A stretch of 62,327 bases of DNA, from assembly GCA_034667405.1 (NCBI GenBank), contig JAXDJX010000015.1, positions 1 through 62,327 of the forward strand. Reading direction: 5' to 3'. This DNA is from JANXVR01 sp034667405 (GTDB lineage Bacteria; Actinomycetota; UBA4738; HRBIN12). The notes under the pieces are model-generated. The model worked only from the letters and a program-made list of their open reading frames with translations, ran no database searches and was not told where the DNA came from. The translations under genes were made by a program, and so were the position numbers. Every line of letters begins with the position of its first letter. Position 1 is the stretch's first letter. Shown here one piece after another: positions 50,490 through 59,514 of the stretch.

Positions 50490-52408
50490 GCGGTCTGGGG
50501 GCTGGTGGTTAGGGTGCCCTGTTCCTCGAGCGAGATGAGCGCGCCGACCTCGCTGCTGATCCGTTCCGCGAGCTTCGAAGCTGGGTCGGGACGGCCCAAG
50601 AGGAATCCCTGCGCGAGCACACATCCCTCGTCTCGGACGAAGTCGAGTTGCGCCTGCGTCTCGATACCTTCGGCCAGCGGCACCATCTCCAGGCTGCCGA
50701 TCAGGCGGAGAGCCGACCTCAAGAGCGAGCGAGCAGATACGTCCGAGTCGATGTCCTCCATGAAGGACCGGTCGATCTTCACGATGTCGATCGGCAATGA
50801 GCGGAGACGGGAGAGCGAGGAATAGCCCGTGCCGAAGTCATCGAGTGCCACGCGAACACCCAGCTGCCGCATCTCGTTCAGCGTCGACAACGCGCGACGG
50901 GGGTCCATCCCGAGCGTCGATTCGGTGATCTCCAACACGACGAGATCCGGACGGCCGGCTGCGTCGACGAGCCGGCCGAACATCTCGAGCAAGCCCGGGT
51001 GCCATAGCTGCCGGGGCGAAACGTTGGTCGTGAGGGCCATGATCCCATCGAGCGTGCCGTCCGCTCGCCACGCTAGGAGCTGCGACTCGAGTTCGTCGAC
51101 GATCCATCCGCCGATACTTGAGATCAACCCCATCTCCTCGGCGAGCGGGATGAATCGGTCGGGTCCGATCTCCTCATCAGTGTCCGGCCAACGGATCAAC
51201 GCCTCGGCGCCCACGGCCCTTCCGAGCACGAGTTCGAATATCGGCTGGTAATGCAGCGCCCACGGCCGTGTCCGGGCGGCCGACCGGAGCCTCTCCGACA
51301 ACGACGCGTCGGCACGACCTTGCGAAAGCCGCTCCGACGAACCGTGTTTCTGCCGGTACATCTGCGCGTCGGCGTGGGCGAGAAGGGATTTCGCCGTGTT
51401 GGCGTCGGTGGGGAACACGGCGGCCCCGACACTCGCGGAGATGTGCACCTCGGTCTCTCCGATCATGCACGGCGCAGCCAACTCTTTGGAGATCCGCTCC
51501 ATCAGCCGCGCCGTGGACGAACGCCCTTCGTCCGGGTTACCCGTGGCTGCCCTTCCGACCTCCGCCGACGGCAACAGCATGAGGAACTCGTCGCCGCCCA
51601 CGCGCGCGAGCACGTCCCCTTCCCGCACCGTTCGGTGGAGCCGCCTCGCTACCTCACGGAGCAGGTGATCGCCGGCGGCATGCCCGAGCGTGTCGTTGAT
51701 CAGCTTGAACTTGTCGAGGTCGACCGCGCAGACGGAGAACGTCCCGTCGGAGCGCCGCGCATTAGCGACCGCCAACGTGAGGTGCTCGTCGAACATCGCC
51801 CGGTTCGGCAGCTCCGTGACGGCGTCGTGGTACGCGAGGAAGGTGAGCCGCTCTTCTGACCGCCTTCCGTCCTCAAGCGCGGCCCGGAGGCGCCCACGGT
51901 CCGTCTCGCTGGTATCGAGCTGTGCGCGCAACCACGCGATGCTCTCCCCAGCCAGGACGCAGAGTGGCACGACAGTGATGCCGGTGATCAGCGCCATCCG
52001 GGGACTGGGAGCGATCACTGACAGCGGGAGCAGGTATGCGGCAGCCGTGAGTGGCGCGATCTTCAAGGAGGTCCAGCGCGGCTGCGAGATCCCAACCCAC
52101 GCATGGACGAGCGCGAAGTAGACGGCGTAGTCGTACGGCTGACCTGCTCCGAACGAGCTCCCGATGGCGATGAGCACCAACGCGATGGGCGCCAACCACA
52201 CCGATCTCCGGGCGGGCCAGCGGTGCCACGGAGCGATCCAGACACCGACCCCGAAGAGGCCCGCCACCGCTGCCACGGCAACCGCGCCGGAACGGCCCGC
52301 GGCGGGGCCGAGTTCAGATGACACAGCGATGAGGAATCCAGACGCGAGGAACAAGATCGCTGCCGCCCGCGCGACGAACGCCTGTTGTAGCCGTGGATCC
52401 GAACCCAT
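50486..52408 (-). CDS. Membrane-bound GGDEF-EAL cyclic-di-GMP protein
   Basis: A 640-residue protein with about seven helices in residues 10-160, then GGDEF and EAL domains. The cyclase site RVGGDEF (271-275) and the upstream inhibitory I-site (RxxD, 262-265) are intact. The EAL part has EALIRW (402-407), TNVSPRQL, LDDFGTGYSS, KIDRSF and EGIET, so both activities may work. It makes or degrades cyclic-di-GMP in response to a membrane signal. The ATG at 52408 follows GAGAGGGG. Confidence 0.9.
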   Translation of the reverse strand: MGSDPRLQQAFVARAAAILFLASGFLIAVSSELGPAAGRSGAVAVAAVAGLFGVGVWIAPWHRWPARRSVWLAPIALVLIAIGSSFGAGQPYDYAVYFALVHAWVGISQPRWTSLKIAPLTAAAYLLPLSVIAPSPRMALITGITVVPLCVLAGESIAWLRAQLDTSETDRGRLRAALEDGRRSEERLTFLAYHDAVTELPNRAMFDEHLTLAVANARRSDGTFSVCAVDLDKFKLINDTLGHAAGDHLLREVARRLHRTVREGDVLARVGGDEFLMLLPSAEVGRAATGNPDEGRSSTARLMERISKELAAPCMIGETEVHISASVGAAVFPTDANTAKSLLAHADAQMYRQKHGSSERLSQGRADASLSERLRSAARTRPWALHYQPIFELVLGRAVGAEALIRWPDTDEEIGPDRFIPLAEEMGLISSIGGWIVDELESQLLAWRADGTLDGIMALTTNVSPRQLWHPGLLEMFGRLVDAAGRPDLVVLEITESTLGMDPRRALSTLNEMRQLGVRVALDDFGTGYSSLSRLRSLPIDIVKIDRSFMEDIDSDVSARSLLRSALRLIGSLEMVPLAEGIETQAQLDFVRDEGCVLAQGFLLGRPDPASKLAERISSEVGALISLEEQGTLTTSPQTA

Positions 52409-52556
52409 GTAGTCGACCCACCCCTCTCGGTGCGATGGCCAAGCCACCTCTGCCCCAATAATTCTCCCGTGGCCGTAGCGATGCACGTGTAGGCCGGACG
52501 GCTGATTTAAGGAACGTCCGAAAGACGGATACAGAACGTTGCAGTTCTCGCTGCGC

Positions 52557-52946
52557 TCAGCGCTTGAGCCCCAGCTCGAACCAGACGCGCCCGGGCGGAT
52601 CCGGTTCGACCCCCCAACGACGAGCCAGGCGGTCCACGATGACCAACCCGAGGCCGTGGGTGACCGCTTGCGAGGGCTCTTGGGCCGCCGGCAGCGCCGC
52701 CTTCACCTGCGTCGGCTGAGAAACGACCACGCGCACATCGGACACGCGAACGTCCACCCCCAAGACCACCTCATCGTCGGCCGCGAGGTCTCCGTGACGA
52801 ACGGCATTGGTCACGAGCTCCGTCACGGCGAGTTGCGCTTCTGCGACGACATCGTCCGCCACGGAACCTGCGAGCCAATCGTCCAGGGTAAGGCGGGCTA
52901 TCTGCGCCGACTGGGGCTCGGGTGGGAGTCTGAGTTCGAAGTCGAT
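52557..52946 (-). CDS. RsbW-like anti-sigma ATPase-fold protein, start unresolved
   Basis: About 130 residues of HATPase_c anti-sigma type. N-terminal FELRLPPEPQSAQIARLTL and the N box VTELVTNAVRHG match the family, as does GLGLVIVDRLARRWG. The G1 box reads VSQPTQV and lacks the usual DxGxG. The coding signal starts near 52946, but no ATG, GTG or TTG lies in frame there. GAGAGGAG precedes an ATC codon, and an ATG at 52962 would need a one-base frame change. A GTG at 52862 would delete conserved residues. Confidence 0.65.
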   Translation of the reverse strand: MDFELRLPPEPQSAQIARLTLDDWLAGSVADDVVAEAQLAVTELVTNAVRHGDLAADDEVVLGVDVRVSDVRVVVSQPTQVKAALPAAQEPSQAVTHGLGLVIVDRLARRWGVEPDPPGRVWFELGLKR

Positions 52947-53758
52947 GTCGCTCCTCTCTCATTCCCCCTACCCACATCGTTGGTTTCGAACACATGGCCC
53001 GACTGTTGGGCTCGGGTTCCATGAGGCACAGGCGCAACATCGCCTCCTCGCGCTCTCAACATGTCGGCGAGTCGCAGCGCGTCCCGTGGTGCAGCTGCCC
53101 CCGGATCATTGTTGAAGTAGATGTAGGTGTCATGCGATGGGAGTTCGGCGATGAGATCTGCCCATCTGGCCAGCTTGGTGCTCGCATAGCCCCACTGGGC
53201 CTTCGTGCCTCGGTGGAACCGTATGTAGGACCATCCGCCCGTCACGATCGGGGGAACCCGGGCGCCGGGGCGATCGGCAAGCACGTGGGCTGCGCCGAAC
53301 GAATCCAGCACCTTGTAGACGTCGTCGTGGGCCCACGAAGGATGGCGGAATTCGACGGCCACGTTTGCCCGCGTACCTATCGCTTTCAGCGTCTCCCGTA
53401 GTCGGGCGTCGTCTCGGGCCAATGTCGGTGGGAGTTGCAGCAAGAGCGGCCCGCGAGACGGCCCGAGGCCCACGACGCGATCCAACAGGCGTTCGATCGG
53501 TTCCGCCGGATCCTTCAAGCGCTTCACGTGCGTGAGGAAGCGACTGACCTTCACCGCCATCACGAACCCCACCGGCGTTTCTTCCTTCCATCGCTCGAAG
53601 GTCGACCGCTCTGGGAGTCGGTAGAAGGAGTTGTTCACCTCAACCGTCGAGAACGTCATCGCGTAGGTCCTGAGCCACGACGCGAGAGGCAGGTCGGCTG
53701 GGTAGAAGGTTCCTCGCCAGTCGGTGTATTGCCACCCGCTCGTTCCTATGTGGATCAC
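52898..53758 (-). CDS. DUF72 family protein
   Basis: A 286-residue protein of the DUF72 TIM-barrel-like family. Diagnostic parts are IGTSGWQYTDWRGTFYP at the N-terminus, TVEVNNSFYRLP, GPLLLQLPPTLARD, VAVEFRHPSW and YIYFNNDPGAAAPRDALRLA. The function is unknown; relatives are linked to nucleic-acid metabolism by fold only. The last 35 residues (Ser/Arg-rich) overlap the RsbW-like gene and are not part of the domain. The start is GTG. Confidence 0.85.
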   Translation of the reverse strand: MIHIGTSGWQYTDWRGTFYPADLPLASWLRTYAMTFSTVEVNNSFYRLPERSTFERWKEETPVGFVMAVKVSRFLTHVKRLKDPAEPIERLLDRVVGLGPSRGPLLLQLPPTLARDDARLRETLKAIGTRANVAVEFRHPSWAHDDVYKVLDSFGAAHVLADRPGARVPPIVTGGWSYIRFHRGTKAQWGYASTKLARWADLIAELPSHDTYIYFNNDPGAAAPRDALRLADMLRARGGDVAPVPHGTRAQQSGHVFETNDVGRGNERGATSTSNSDSHPSPSRRR

Positions 53759-53806
53759 CTTGGGCGGCTACCCACGGGCCCCGCCGGACAAACACACGAT
53801 CCGCGA

Positions 53807-54802
53807 TCACCACAACTCGAGCTGTGAAGATGAGGCCTCCTGAACAGCCCCGCCATCGCCGGGCGTGGCCGACCGTCGGAACCGAGATCGAGGACGTGCG
53901 AGCCGCTCACTCCCTGAGTTCTCTCGAACCAGCGCGCGAACACGGGCGTTGACACGTACGCGCTCCTCCTTGGAGGCGTAGGAGCGGCCATACATCTGCT
54001 GATAACGCCCCACGAGATCAGGATGATTCTCGGCGAGCCAGGGCATGAATTCCTCCCGCACTCCCGGGCGAAGATGGAGGAGGATCGGCGACACCGACGT
54101 GGCGCCCGCATCCAGCGCCGCACCGACGACCGCGCGAAGTTGTTCGGGCGAATCGGAGATTCCGGGAAGGATCGGGGCGATCAACATACCAGTAGGGATC
54201 CCCGCTTCGTTGAGCGTCTTCACGGCTTCCATCCGGGCTTGCGGTGACGGGGTACCGGGCTCGGTCTCACGCCACACTCCTCGATCCATCGTTCCGATGG
54301 AAAAGGCGACCGAGATGTCGGTACGTCGCCGCGCTTCCACGAGGAGATCCAGGTCTCGAAGGATCAGGGTTCCTTTCGTGAGGATCGAGAAGGGATTCCG
54401 GTAGTCGATCAGGGCTTGGATGATGCCGCGCATCAATCGGTAGCGTCCCTCGACGCGTTGGTAGGGATCCGTGCCGGTTCCCATGGCGATGTGTTCGCCC
54501 TTCCACCGCTTCGCAGCCAGCTCTCGGCGAAGGAGTTCCGGGGCGTTGGTTTTCACCACGATCTTCGTCTCGAAGTCTCGACCGGCGTTCATGTCCAAGA
54601 AGGTGTGCGTCGGTCTTGCGAAGCAGTACGTGCAGGCGTGCGTACACCCGCGATAGGGGTTGATCGTCCAGTCGAACGGCACCCCGTTGCCGGGGACATG
54701 GTTGATCACCGACTTGGCTTCCGTCTCGATGCACTCGATCCCTTTGAATCCGGGTGCGTCGAACGTTCGTCGCGCCAGCTCGAAGAGGGGCTCTGTGGCC
54801 AT
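53807..54802 (-). CDS. Rv2578c-family radical SAM protein
   Basis: A 331-residue radical SAM enzyme. Cys53, Cys57 and Cys60 in YRGCTHACTYCFARPTH bind the [4Fe-4S] cluster. The DNA-photolyase-repair-like family signature is clear (FETKIVVKTNAPELLRREL, AMGTGTDPYQRVEGRYRLM, SILTKGTLILRDLDLL). It belongs to the SPL-like group of actinobacteria; the substrate is unproven. The ATG is probably leaderless, with a good promoter just upstream. Confidence 0.88.
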   Translation of the reverse strand: MATEPLFELARRTFDAPGFKGIECIETEAKSVINHVPGNGVPFDWTINPYRGCTHACTYCFARPTHTFLDMNAGRDFETKIVVKTNAPELLRRELAAKRWKGEHIAMGTGTDPYQRVEGRYRLMRGIIQALIDYRNPFSILTKGTLILRDLDLLVEARRRTDISVAFSIGTMDRGVWRETEPGTPSPQARMEAVKTLNEAGIPTGMLIAPILPGISDSPEQLRAVVGAALDAGATSVSPILLHLRPGVREEFMPWLAENHPDLVGRYQQMYGRSYASKEERVRVNARVRALVRENSGSERLARPRSRFRRSATPGDGGAVQEASSSQLELW

Positions 54803-54808
54803 CCCGCG

Positions 54809-54837
54809 AGGCTAGAACATATGTTCGATTTGGGCAA
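54809..54837 (-). promoter_or_regulatory. Candidate promoter with leaderless start for the radical SAM gene
   Basis: On the minus strand TTGCCC and TAGCCT are 17 bases apart, and TAGCCT ends 6 bases before the ATG at 54802. No ribosome binding site is present. Confidence 0.55.
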
Positions 54838-54876
54838 CCGAGCCCCTCTCAGGAGGTGGTGTGCTTCTATGCGACG

Positions 54877-56064
54877 ATGCACAGCCCTCCTCCCGGCGGA
54901 CGCTTGCGCGCCGGCGAAGCACTCCTGGCGGCTTCGGTCAGCGTGCTGTGTCTGCTGGTGATCTGGCTGAGGACGGCGAAACTCCTCCCCAGCCACCCAT
55001 GGTGGAGCTTCCCGGCAGACCACCACGTGTATCTGTACATGGCGCAGCATCCCGTGGGGCGGTTCCGCGGTGCACCGTGGGCGTGGCGCCTCCTGGAGCC
55101 GGGGTTGGTTCGGGCGAGTCCGTTCACTCCCCAGATCGGCTTCGCGATCGTGGCATCCGTGAGCCTCGGGCTAACCGGGATCGTGTTGTACGCGGTCTGC
55201 CGGCGGCTGCAGTTCTCCGCCCCACTCTCTCTGTACGGGGTGATCCTCTTCTTCGGTCTCAGCTACGCCGTGAAGTTCAACGTCTACGACTTCTGGCTCA
55301 CCGACCCGCTCGCATTCTTCTTCACGGCACTCGGCATCTTCGCGGCCATCGACCGGCGACGCGTCCTGTTCGCGGCGTGTCTCGTCCTCGGTGTGTTGGC
55401 GAAAGAGAGTGTGATCTTCGTTGCCCCGCTGTATCTGTCACTCAATGTCCGGACACGTGCCGACAAACGACTGCTGCTCGAGAGCCTGCTGGTCGCGCTC
55501 CCCGCCGTGTTGGTGCTCGTTGCGGTTCGGGTCTTCATCCCGGCCATGAACGCCGACCCGGCCTACGTGGCGTCCCTGCCGCGTCTCGTCGCAGCGGATA
55601 CCAGGAGCGTCCCCGACTACTCCCCGTCCGTTGTCTTCCGAACGGTGATGCGCTACCGACTCGCGCACTGGAGCTCGACGCTGGCGCAAGTGGTGTCGGC
55701 CTTCGGCGTCCTGATCCCGGCTCTCGTGGTGTTCGGAGGAAGGAAGGCGTGGGAACTGGCGGTTCGCTTCAGCCCGTTCCTGGTGTTGGTGTTCGTGCAG
55801 CTCGCCTTCGCCTTCAACACGCAGCGCCTGATCGTGCTGGCGTTTCCAGCGGTGGTCGCACTCGCGCTCTGCGGCGTCGAACGGCTGGTAGCCAAGGGGT
55901 TCTCGGAGTGGCTCCTGTGGGGCGCTGCGGTAGGCACCCTGCTGCTGAACGCCGTCTCGACAACGGAGGTATCTCCGAGCGCCGTGTGGCAGGTCTCGCT
56001 GATCGCCGGGGTCGCCGGGGCCGGGCTATGGGTAGCCCGCGCGGATCACGGGCCCACGAGATGA
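54877..56064 (+). CDS. Polytopic membrane protein, glycosyltransferase-like
   Basis: A 395-residue protein with about ten helices. Short polar loops after the first helix (HHVYLYMAQHP) and a conserved-looking FWLTDPLAFFF segment recall membrane glycosyltransferases of the GT-C type, but the family is not certain. It might transfer sugars from a lipid carrier. The ATG at 54877 is 20 bases after AGGAGG; GTG codons at 54856 and 54859 are in frame but too close to it. The 3' end overlaps the convergent regulator gene by 19 bases. Confidence 0.6.
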   Translation: MHSPPPGGRLRAGEALLAASVSVLCLLVIWLRTAKLLPSHPWWSFPADHHVYLYMAQHPVGRFRGAPWAWRLLEPGLVRASPFTPQIGFAIVASVSLGLTGIVLYAVCRRLQFSAPLSLYGVILFFGLSYAVKFNVYDFWLTDPLAFFFTALGIFAAIDRRRVLFAACLVLGVLAKESVIFVAPLYLSLNVRTRADKRLLLESLLVALPAVLVLVAVRVFIPAMNADPAYVASLPRLVAADTRSVPDYSPSVVFRTVMRYRLAHWSSTLAQVVSAFGVLIPALVVFGGRKAWELAVRFSPFLVLVFVQLAFAFNTQRLIVLAFPAVVALALCGVERLVAKGFSEWLLWGAAVGTLLLNAVSTTEVSPSAVWQVSLIAGVAGAGLWVARADHGPTR

Positions 56065-56546
56065 ACGGTGCTGTTGCTTTCAGGGGCCTCGATGACCGCC
56101 CGGAGCCCGTAGCCGCGGACCGCTTCGATCGATATCTCGGCTTGGGCGACCTGGAGCTTGGCGCGGAGCCGTTGCACCAGGGCGCGGACCGAGTAGATAT
56201 CGGCCGAGATCTCGACCGTCTCTCCCCAACCGACGGTCCGCAGTTCTCGATACGAGATCGCGCGTCCGGGTGGTGAAAGCAGGGATGACAGCACGCGATA
56301 TTCGAGGTCGCTCAATGGGAGCGCTTCCCCGTCGTGAAGTATCCGTCGCCCGGCCAGGTCGACCACCGTACTGATGTCTCCTGCCGCATCCCCACGAGGC
56401 CCGGGCTCATCCGCCGTCTCTTGCTCGCGCGTCCACCGTTTCAAGGTGCTCTGATCGGGTGCCACGACAACGACGGTGCCGAGGTTCAGGTACTCGGGGA
56501 TCAGCGGAAGCCTCGACTCCCCGACGATGAACACGGTTGGCACCAT
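56046..56546 (-). CDS. Winged-helix regulator, OmpR-type DNA-binding domain
   Basis: About 166 residues. The C-terminal ~95 form a Trans_reg_C domain (LSDLEYRVLSSLLSPPGRAI, VRALVQRLRAKLQ, then VRGYGLRAVIEAP). The N-terminal ~60 are receiver-sized at most and have no phosphorylation aspartate, so it is not a normal two-component regulator. The first codon is a TTG followed by an ATG, and the ATG is preferred. Confidence 0.75.
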   Translation of the reverse strand: MVPTVFIVGESRLPLIPEYLNLGTVVVVAPDQSTLKRWTREQETADEPGPRGDAAGDISTVVDLAGRRILHDGEALPLSDLEYRVLSSLLSPPGRAISYRELRTVGWGETVEISADIYSVRALVQRLRAKLQVAQAEISIEAVRGYGLRAVIEAPESNSTVHLVGP

Positions 56547-56693
56547 CAACGCGTAATTGCCACAACGTCGCTTGATGGTTCACGGCAGTTCCGAAACGGT
56601 GACGAATAGGTGCTGGAGAGTCATCGACCGCGCGTGGCCCCCTCCCTACCCTCGACCTCGTTGCTGTTCCCGTCGTCGAGAAAGGCTTGCAGC

Positions 56694-57257
56694 ATGAAAC
56701 GGTTCATCACCATCCTCGCAGTCGCTCTCGCCGTGTTCGCATGCGCACAACCCGCCGGGGCGGCCGCCGCGTCGAATTGCGCCTACGTGCTGGTCCCCGT
56801 CTCTGACGAAGCGGGCAGCTCCCTGGTTACCCCGGAGCTGATCGGTTGTTATGCAACGTATTCCGCAGCTCTCAGCGCCGGCTCGGACGGAGCGATCACC
56901 GTGCCATCGTCGATGACTCCGCAACGTTTGTCCGACGCGATACTCGCCGATTCGACGGTCGACTCCGACTTGTCGGGCGTCCTGATCGGCACCGAGTGGG
57001 TCCTAAGCAGCTACGCGGGCAACTCCACGAGCTACTTCGCTCCGTCGACGTGCTCCTCGTCCCAGACCTGGGATCTGAGCTACGTCGGCGATGCATGGAA
57101 TGACCGCTTCAACTCCGGCAAGGGGTTCGGTGGCTGCGATAGCAACAAGAAATTCCAAGACCCGAACTTCGGCGGCACGGTCCTGACCTGTACACCGAAC
57201 TGTTCGGGGTACGGCTCCCTCAACAACGAAGTCTCGTCCTTGCGATGGAAGCCGTAA
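56694..57257 (+). CDS. Secreted peptidase-inhibitor-like (I36) protein
   Basis: A 187-residue protein with a signal peptide (ILAVALAVFACAQPAGAAA) and a small Cys-containing domain near the C-terminus: SYVGDAWNDRFNSGKGFGGC, CTPNCSGYGSLNNEVSSLRW. These are features of beta-gamma-crystallin/I36 inhibitor folds (nearly conserved WND and SS). It could inhibit a protease or be a coat protein. GAGAAAGG precedes the ATG. Confidence 0.65.
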   Translation: MKRFITILAVALAVFACAQPAGAAAASNCAYVLVPVSDEAGSSLVTPELIGCYATYSAALSAGSDGAITVPSSMTPQRLSDAILADSTVDSDLSGVLIGTEWVLSSYAGNSTSYFAPSTCSSSQTWDLSYVGDAWNDRFNSGKGFGGCDSNKKFQDPNFGGTVLTCTPNCSGYGSLNNEVSSLRWKP

Positions 57258-57280
57258 GCGCGCCGACACGCTTCGCGGGG

Positions 57281-57286
57281 TACGGT
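57281..57286 (+). promoter_or_regulatory. Candidate -10 box for a leaderless start
   Basis: TACGGT ends 7 bases before the ATG at 57294 and no ribosome binding site intervenes. Confidence 0.35.
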
Positions 57287-57293
57287 CGCGGCC

Positions 57294-57869
57294 ATGAACG
57301 ATGGCGAACTGATACAGCGCTCTTTCGATGAACCCGCGATGTTCGAGACGATCTTCGAGCGGCATTACCACGCCGTCGTGACCTACGCCTCTCGGCGGGT
57401 TGGTGCCAACGCCGGCGAAGATGTGGCCTCCCAGACCTTCGTCCTCGCCTTCGATCGCCGCGCAAGGTTCGACGCAGTGTTCCGGTCTGCTCGCCCCTGG
57501 CTCTTCGGTATCGCGACCAACTTGGTTCGCCATCATCTCCGGGACGAGCGCACCCATCTGGCCGCGCTCATCCGGATCCCGATCGACGCCCCGGCCCGCC
57601 CTGTAGACGATCCCGCCAGACTCGATGCGGAACGCCTGCGCCCCGCCATCGCCGAGGCGCTCTTGGCACTCTCCGACCCCGACCGGGAAACGTTCCTCCT
57701 GGTGGCCCTGGGGGAACTCTCCTACGAGGAGACGGCGACCGCGCTGGGCATCCCGATCGGGACCGTGCGGTCCCGGGTCAATCGTGCCCGGATCCAGCTC
57801 CGTGAACGCCTTCCGCGCGAAGCGGCAACAGAAGGTGTGAGCAACGATCCCGGAGATGCCGATGGATGA
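57294..57869 (+). CDS. ECF RNA polymerase sigma factor
   Basis: A 191-residue ECF factor. Region 2 is AGEDVASQTFVLAFDRRARF followed by PWLFGIATNLVRHHLRD. Region 4 is LSYEETATALGIPIGTVRSR. The stop overlaps the start of the next gene by 8 bases, so they are translationally coupled. Confidence 0.88.
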   Translation: MNDGELIQRSFDEPAMFETIFERHYHAVVTYASRRVGANAGEDVASQTFVLAFDRRARFDAVFRSARPWLFGIATNLVRHHLRDERTHLAALIRIPIDAPARPVDDPARLDAERLRPAIAEALLALSDPDRETFLLVALGELSYEETATALGIPIGTVRSRVNRARIQLRERLPREAATEGVSNDPGDADG

Positions 57870-58827
57870 GTTCGATCTGGTGAGGAGAGCCCTCAGCGGG
57901 GATCCGGAAGGGCCCGGCGCGCGAGAGCGAGCTCGTGAGCGGCTCCTTGCCGCCATCCGAGACGAGGGGACGGCAGGGCGGAAGCGGCGGCGCCCGAGGG
58001 TCTTCGTGGCAGGCCTCGCCGCGTGCCTCGCAGTCCTGACCCTGGTGGCGTTCTCGATTGCCCTGGTGGATCAGCCACCTGCCGCCGCCCAGGAGCTCCA
58101 CCGACTCGCGCAGATTGCCGCGCACAAGCCGGTTCTTAAGATGGGACCCGGGCAGTTCGTTCTCATGCGGTCGGAAGAACTGCGTCAAGAGAGGAGTCAG
58201 TTCCTCGGCACAGGCATTTCGTTCACGATGCTCGACCGGCTCTCGATCCAAACCTGGATCGCGGCTGACGGTTCGGGATATCGGCAAACGACCGTAGGAG
58301 CGGTTCGCTTTGCGTCGGAACAGGACCGAGCGGCGTGGGTGACGGACGGCAAACCCCCGCTGCCGGCGCCGGGCGATGTTCGGACCGAACGGTACTCACC
58401 CGCGGACGCTCCTTGGTTCGATGCGAGTTCGCTTCCCTCGGATGCGAACCGGCTCGAAGCCTCTCTTCGGGCGGATCCCTCGCTCACGAACGATGGTCAG
58501 ATCTATGACCAAATCGGGACGTACCTGGCCCAGGGCGATTCCCGTCCTCTTGTTAGAGCGGCGCTCTTCGAGGTCGCGTCGCGCCTCGATGGGATCCAGC
58601 TTCTTGGCACAAAGGACGACCCTCGGGGAAGACCCGGGACTGCGCTCGCGATCGACACGAACGGCGAGCGGGTCGAGCTGATCTTCGACCCCAACTCTTC
58701 CCAACTGCTTGCGATCAACACCTACGACCTACTGCCTGACGACTCCGTTGGGCCGATCACGTCCTGGGCTGCCTTCGAGCCCACCCAGGTGGTGGACACC
58801 GCGCCCGCCGCCGAGAGTCGCAGCTGA
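57862..58827 (+). CDS. CU044_5270-family membrane protein, probable sigma partner
   Basis: About 321 residues with a cytoplasmic Arg-rich N-terminus, one helix (about 50-70) and an outside domain of the CU044_5270 type, which in actinobacteria regularly follows ECF sigma genes. It contains PPAAAQELHRLAQIAAHKP, PGQFVLMRSEEL and IDTNGERVELIFDPNSSQLL. It probably controls the upstream sigma factor. GGAG lies 6 bases before the ATG at 57862. Confidence 0.82.
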   Translation: MDEFDLVRRALSGDPEGPGARERARERLLAAIRDEGTAGRKRRRPRVFVAGLAACLAVLTLVAFSIALVDQPPAAAQELHRLAQIAAHKPVLKMGPGQFVLMRSEELRQERSQFLGTGISFTMLDRLSIQTWIAADGSGYRQTTVGAVRFASEQDRAAWVTDGKPPLPAPGDVRTERYSPADAPWFDASSLPSDANRLEASLRADPSLTNDGQIYDQIGTYLAQGDSRPLVRAALFEVASRLDGIQLLGTKDDPRGRPGTALAIDTNGERVELIFDPNSSQLLAINTYDLLPDDSVGPITSWAAFEPTQVVDTAPAAESRS

Positions 58828-58833
58828 GTTCGG

Positions 58834-59058
58834 TCAGTGGCCGTTCGGCTCGCGCACGTCCCATTTGAGCGGGTGATCGCTCCGGTCGATGAAGGCTCGC
58901 GAGCGATGCGGTCCTTTATGGCCCTCCAACCGCATACACGGTGCCCCCTCCTCTTCGCCACGGCACAGCGGCGCGAGCGGTACCGGGGCGACATCCGCCT
59001 CACTGACTCCGTAATAGTCCGCGGCTTCTTGGCGCGCCGACGTCACGCAATCCGCCAT
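58834..59058 (-). CDS. Small hypothetical protein
   Basis: A 74-residue protein with three cysteines and an RLEGHKGPHRSRAF segment seen in other small actinobacterial proteins (Cys...His-x2-HK pattern). No function is recognised. GGGAGAGAACGGG precedes the ATG, which supports this start against a much longer frame. Confidence 0.6.
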   Translation of the reverse strand: MADCVTSARQEAADYYGVSEADVAPVPLAPLCRGEEEGAPCMRLEGHKGPHRSRAFIDRSDHPLKWDVREPNGH

Positions 59059-59147
59059 CCCGTTCTCTCCCTTCAACCGTTCACCCGTGGCGCAACCCCA
59101 GTTGCCGCCTATGGATGGTTGCCACGAGGGCCGTGGTGGGTTCGTGG

Positions 59148-59441
59148 TCAGGGCTCGTAGAGCTTGTCGTCGAGACGATCTGCATTGTCGGGCACATGGA
59201 ATGTCTCGGTGACGTGCAGGGCCTCGTCCTCCGAAAGGCCGGCCATCCGCAGTTGTGCACGCACGCTCTGTGGTGAGGGTCGATCGGCCAAGGGGATGAC
59301 GCCCCGCACCGGCCCGCCGCCGGAATCCTCCACGATGAACGCGTAGGTGCGTTCCGTCGGCGGCGTCTCCGGAGGGACCGCGCAATAGACCGAGAAGCTT
59401 CCGACGTGCACCGACCGACCCTTCAAACCGAGGACCTCCAT
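59148..59441 (-). CDS. Small hypothetical protein
   Basis: A 97-residue protein with a strand-rich N-terminal half (VHVGSFSVYCAVPPETP, RTYAFIVEDSG) and a helical C-terminal part (RAQLRMAGLSEDEALHVTE). No family is recognised. The ribosome binding site is weak. Confidence 0.5.
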   Translation of the reverse strand: MEVLGLKGRSVHVGSFSVYCAVPPETPPTERTYAFIVEDSGGGPVRGVIPLADRPSPQSVRAQLRMAGLSEDEALHVTETFHVPDNADRLDDKLYEP

Positions 59442-59514
59442 GAACTCGTTGGACCAGCACGAGTAGTTGCCGTAAATCTCCCGCCCGGTTCTCCACTGTT
59501 GGTCACGGGACGAT

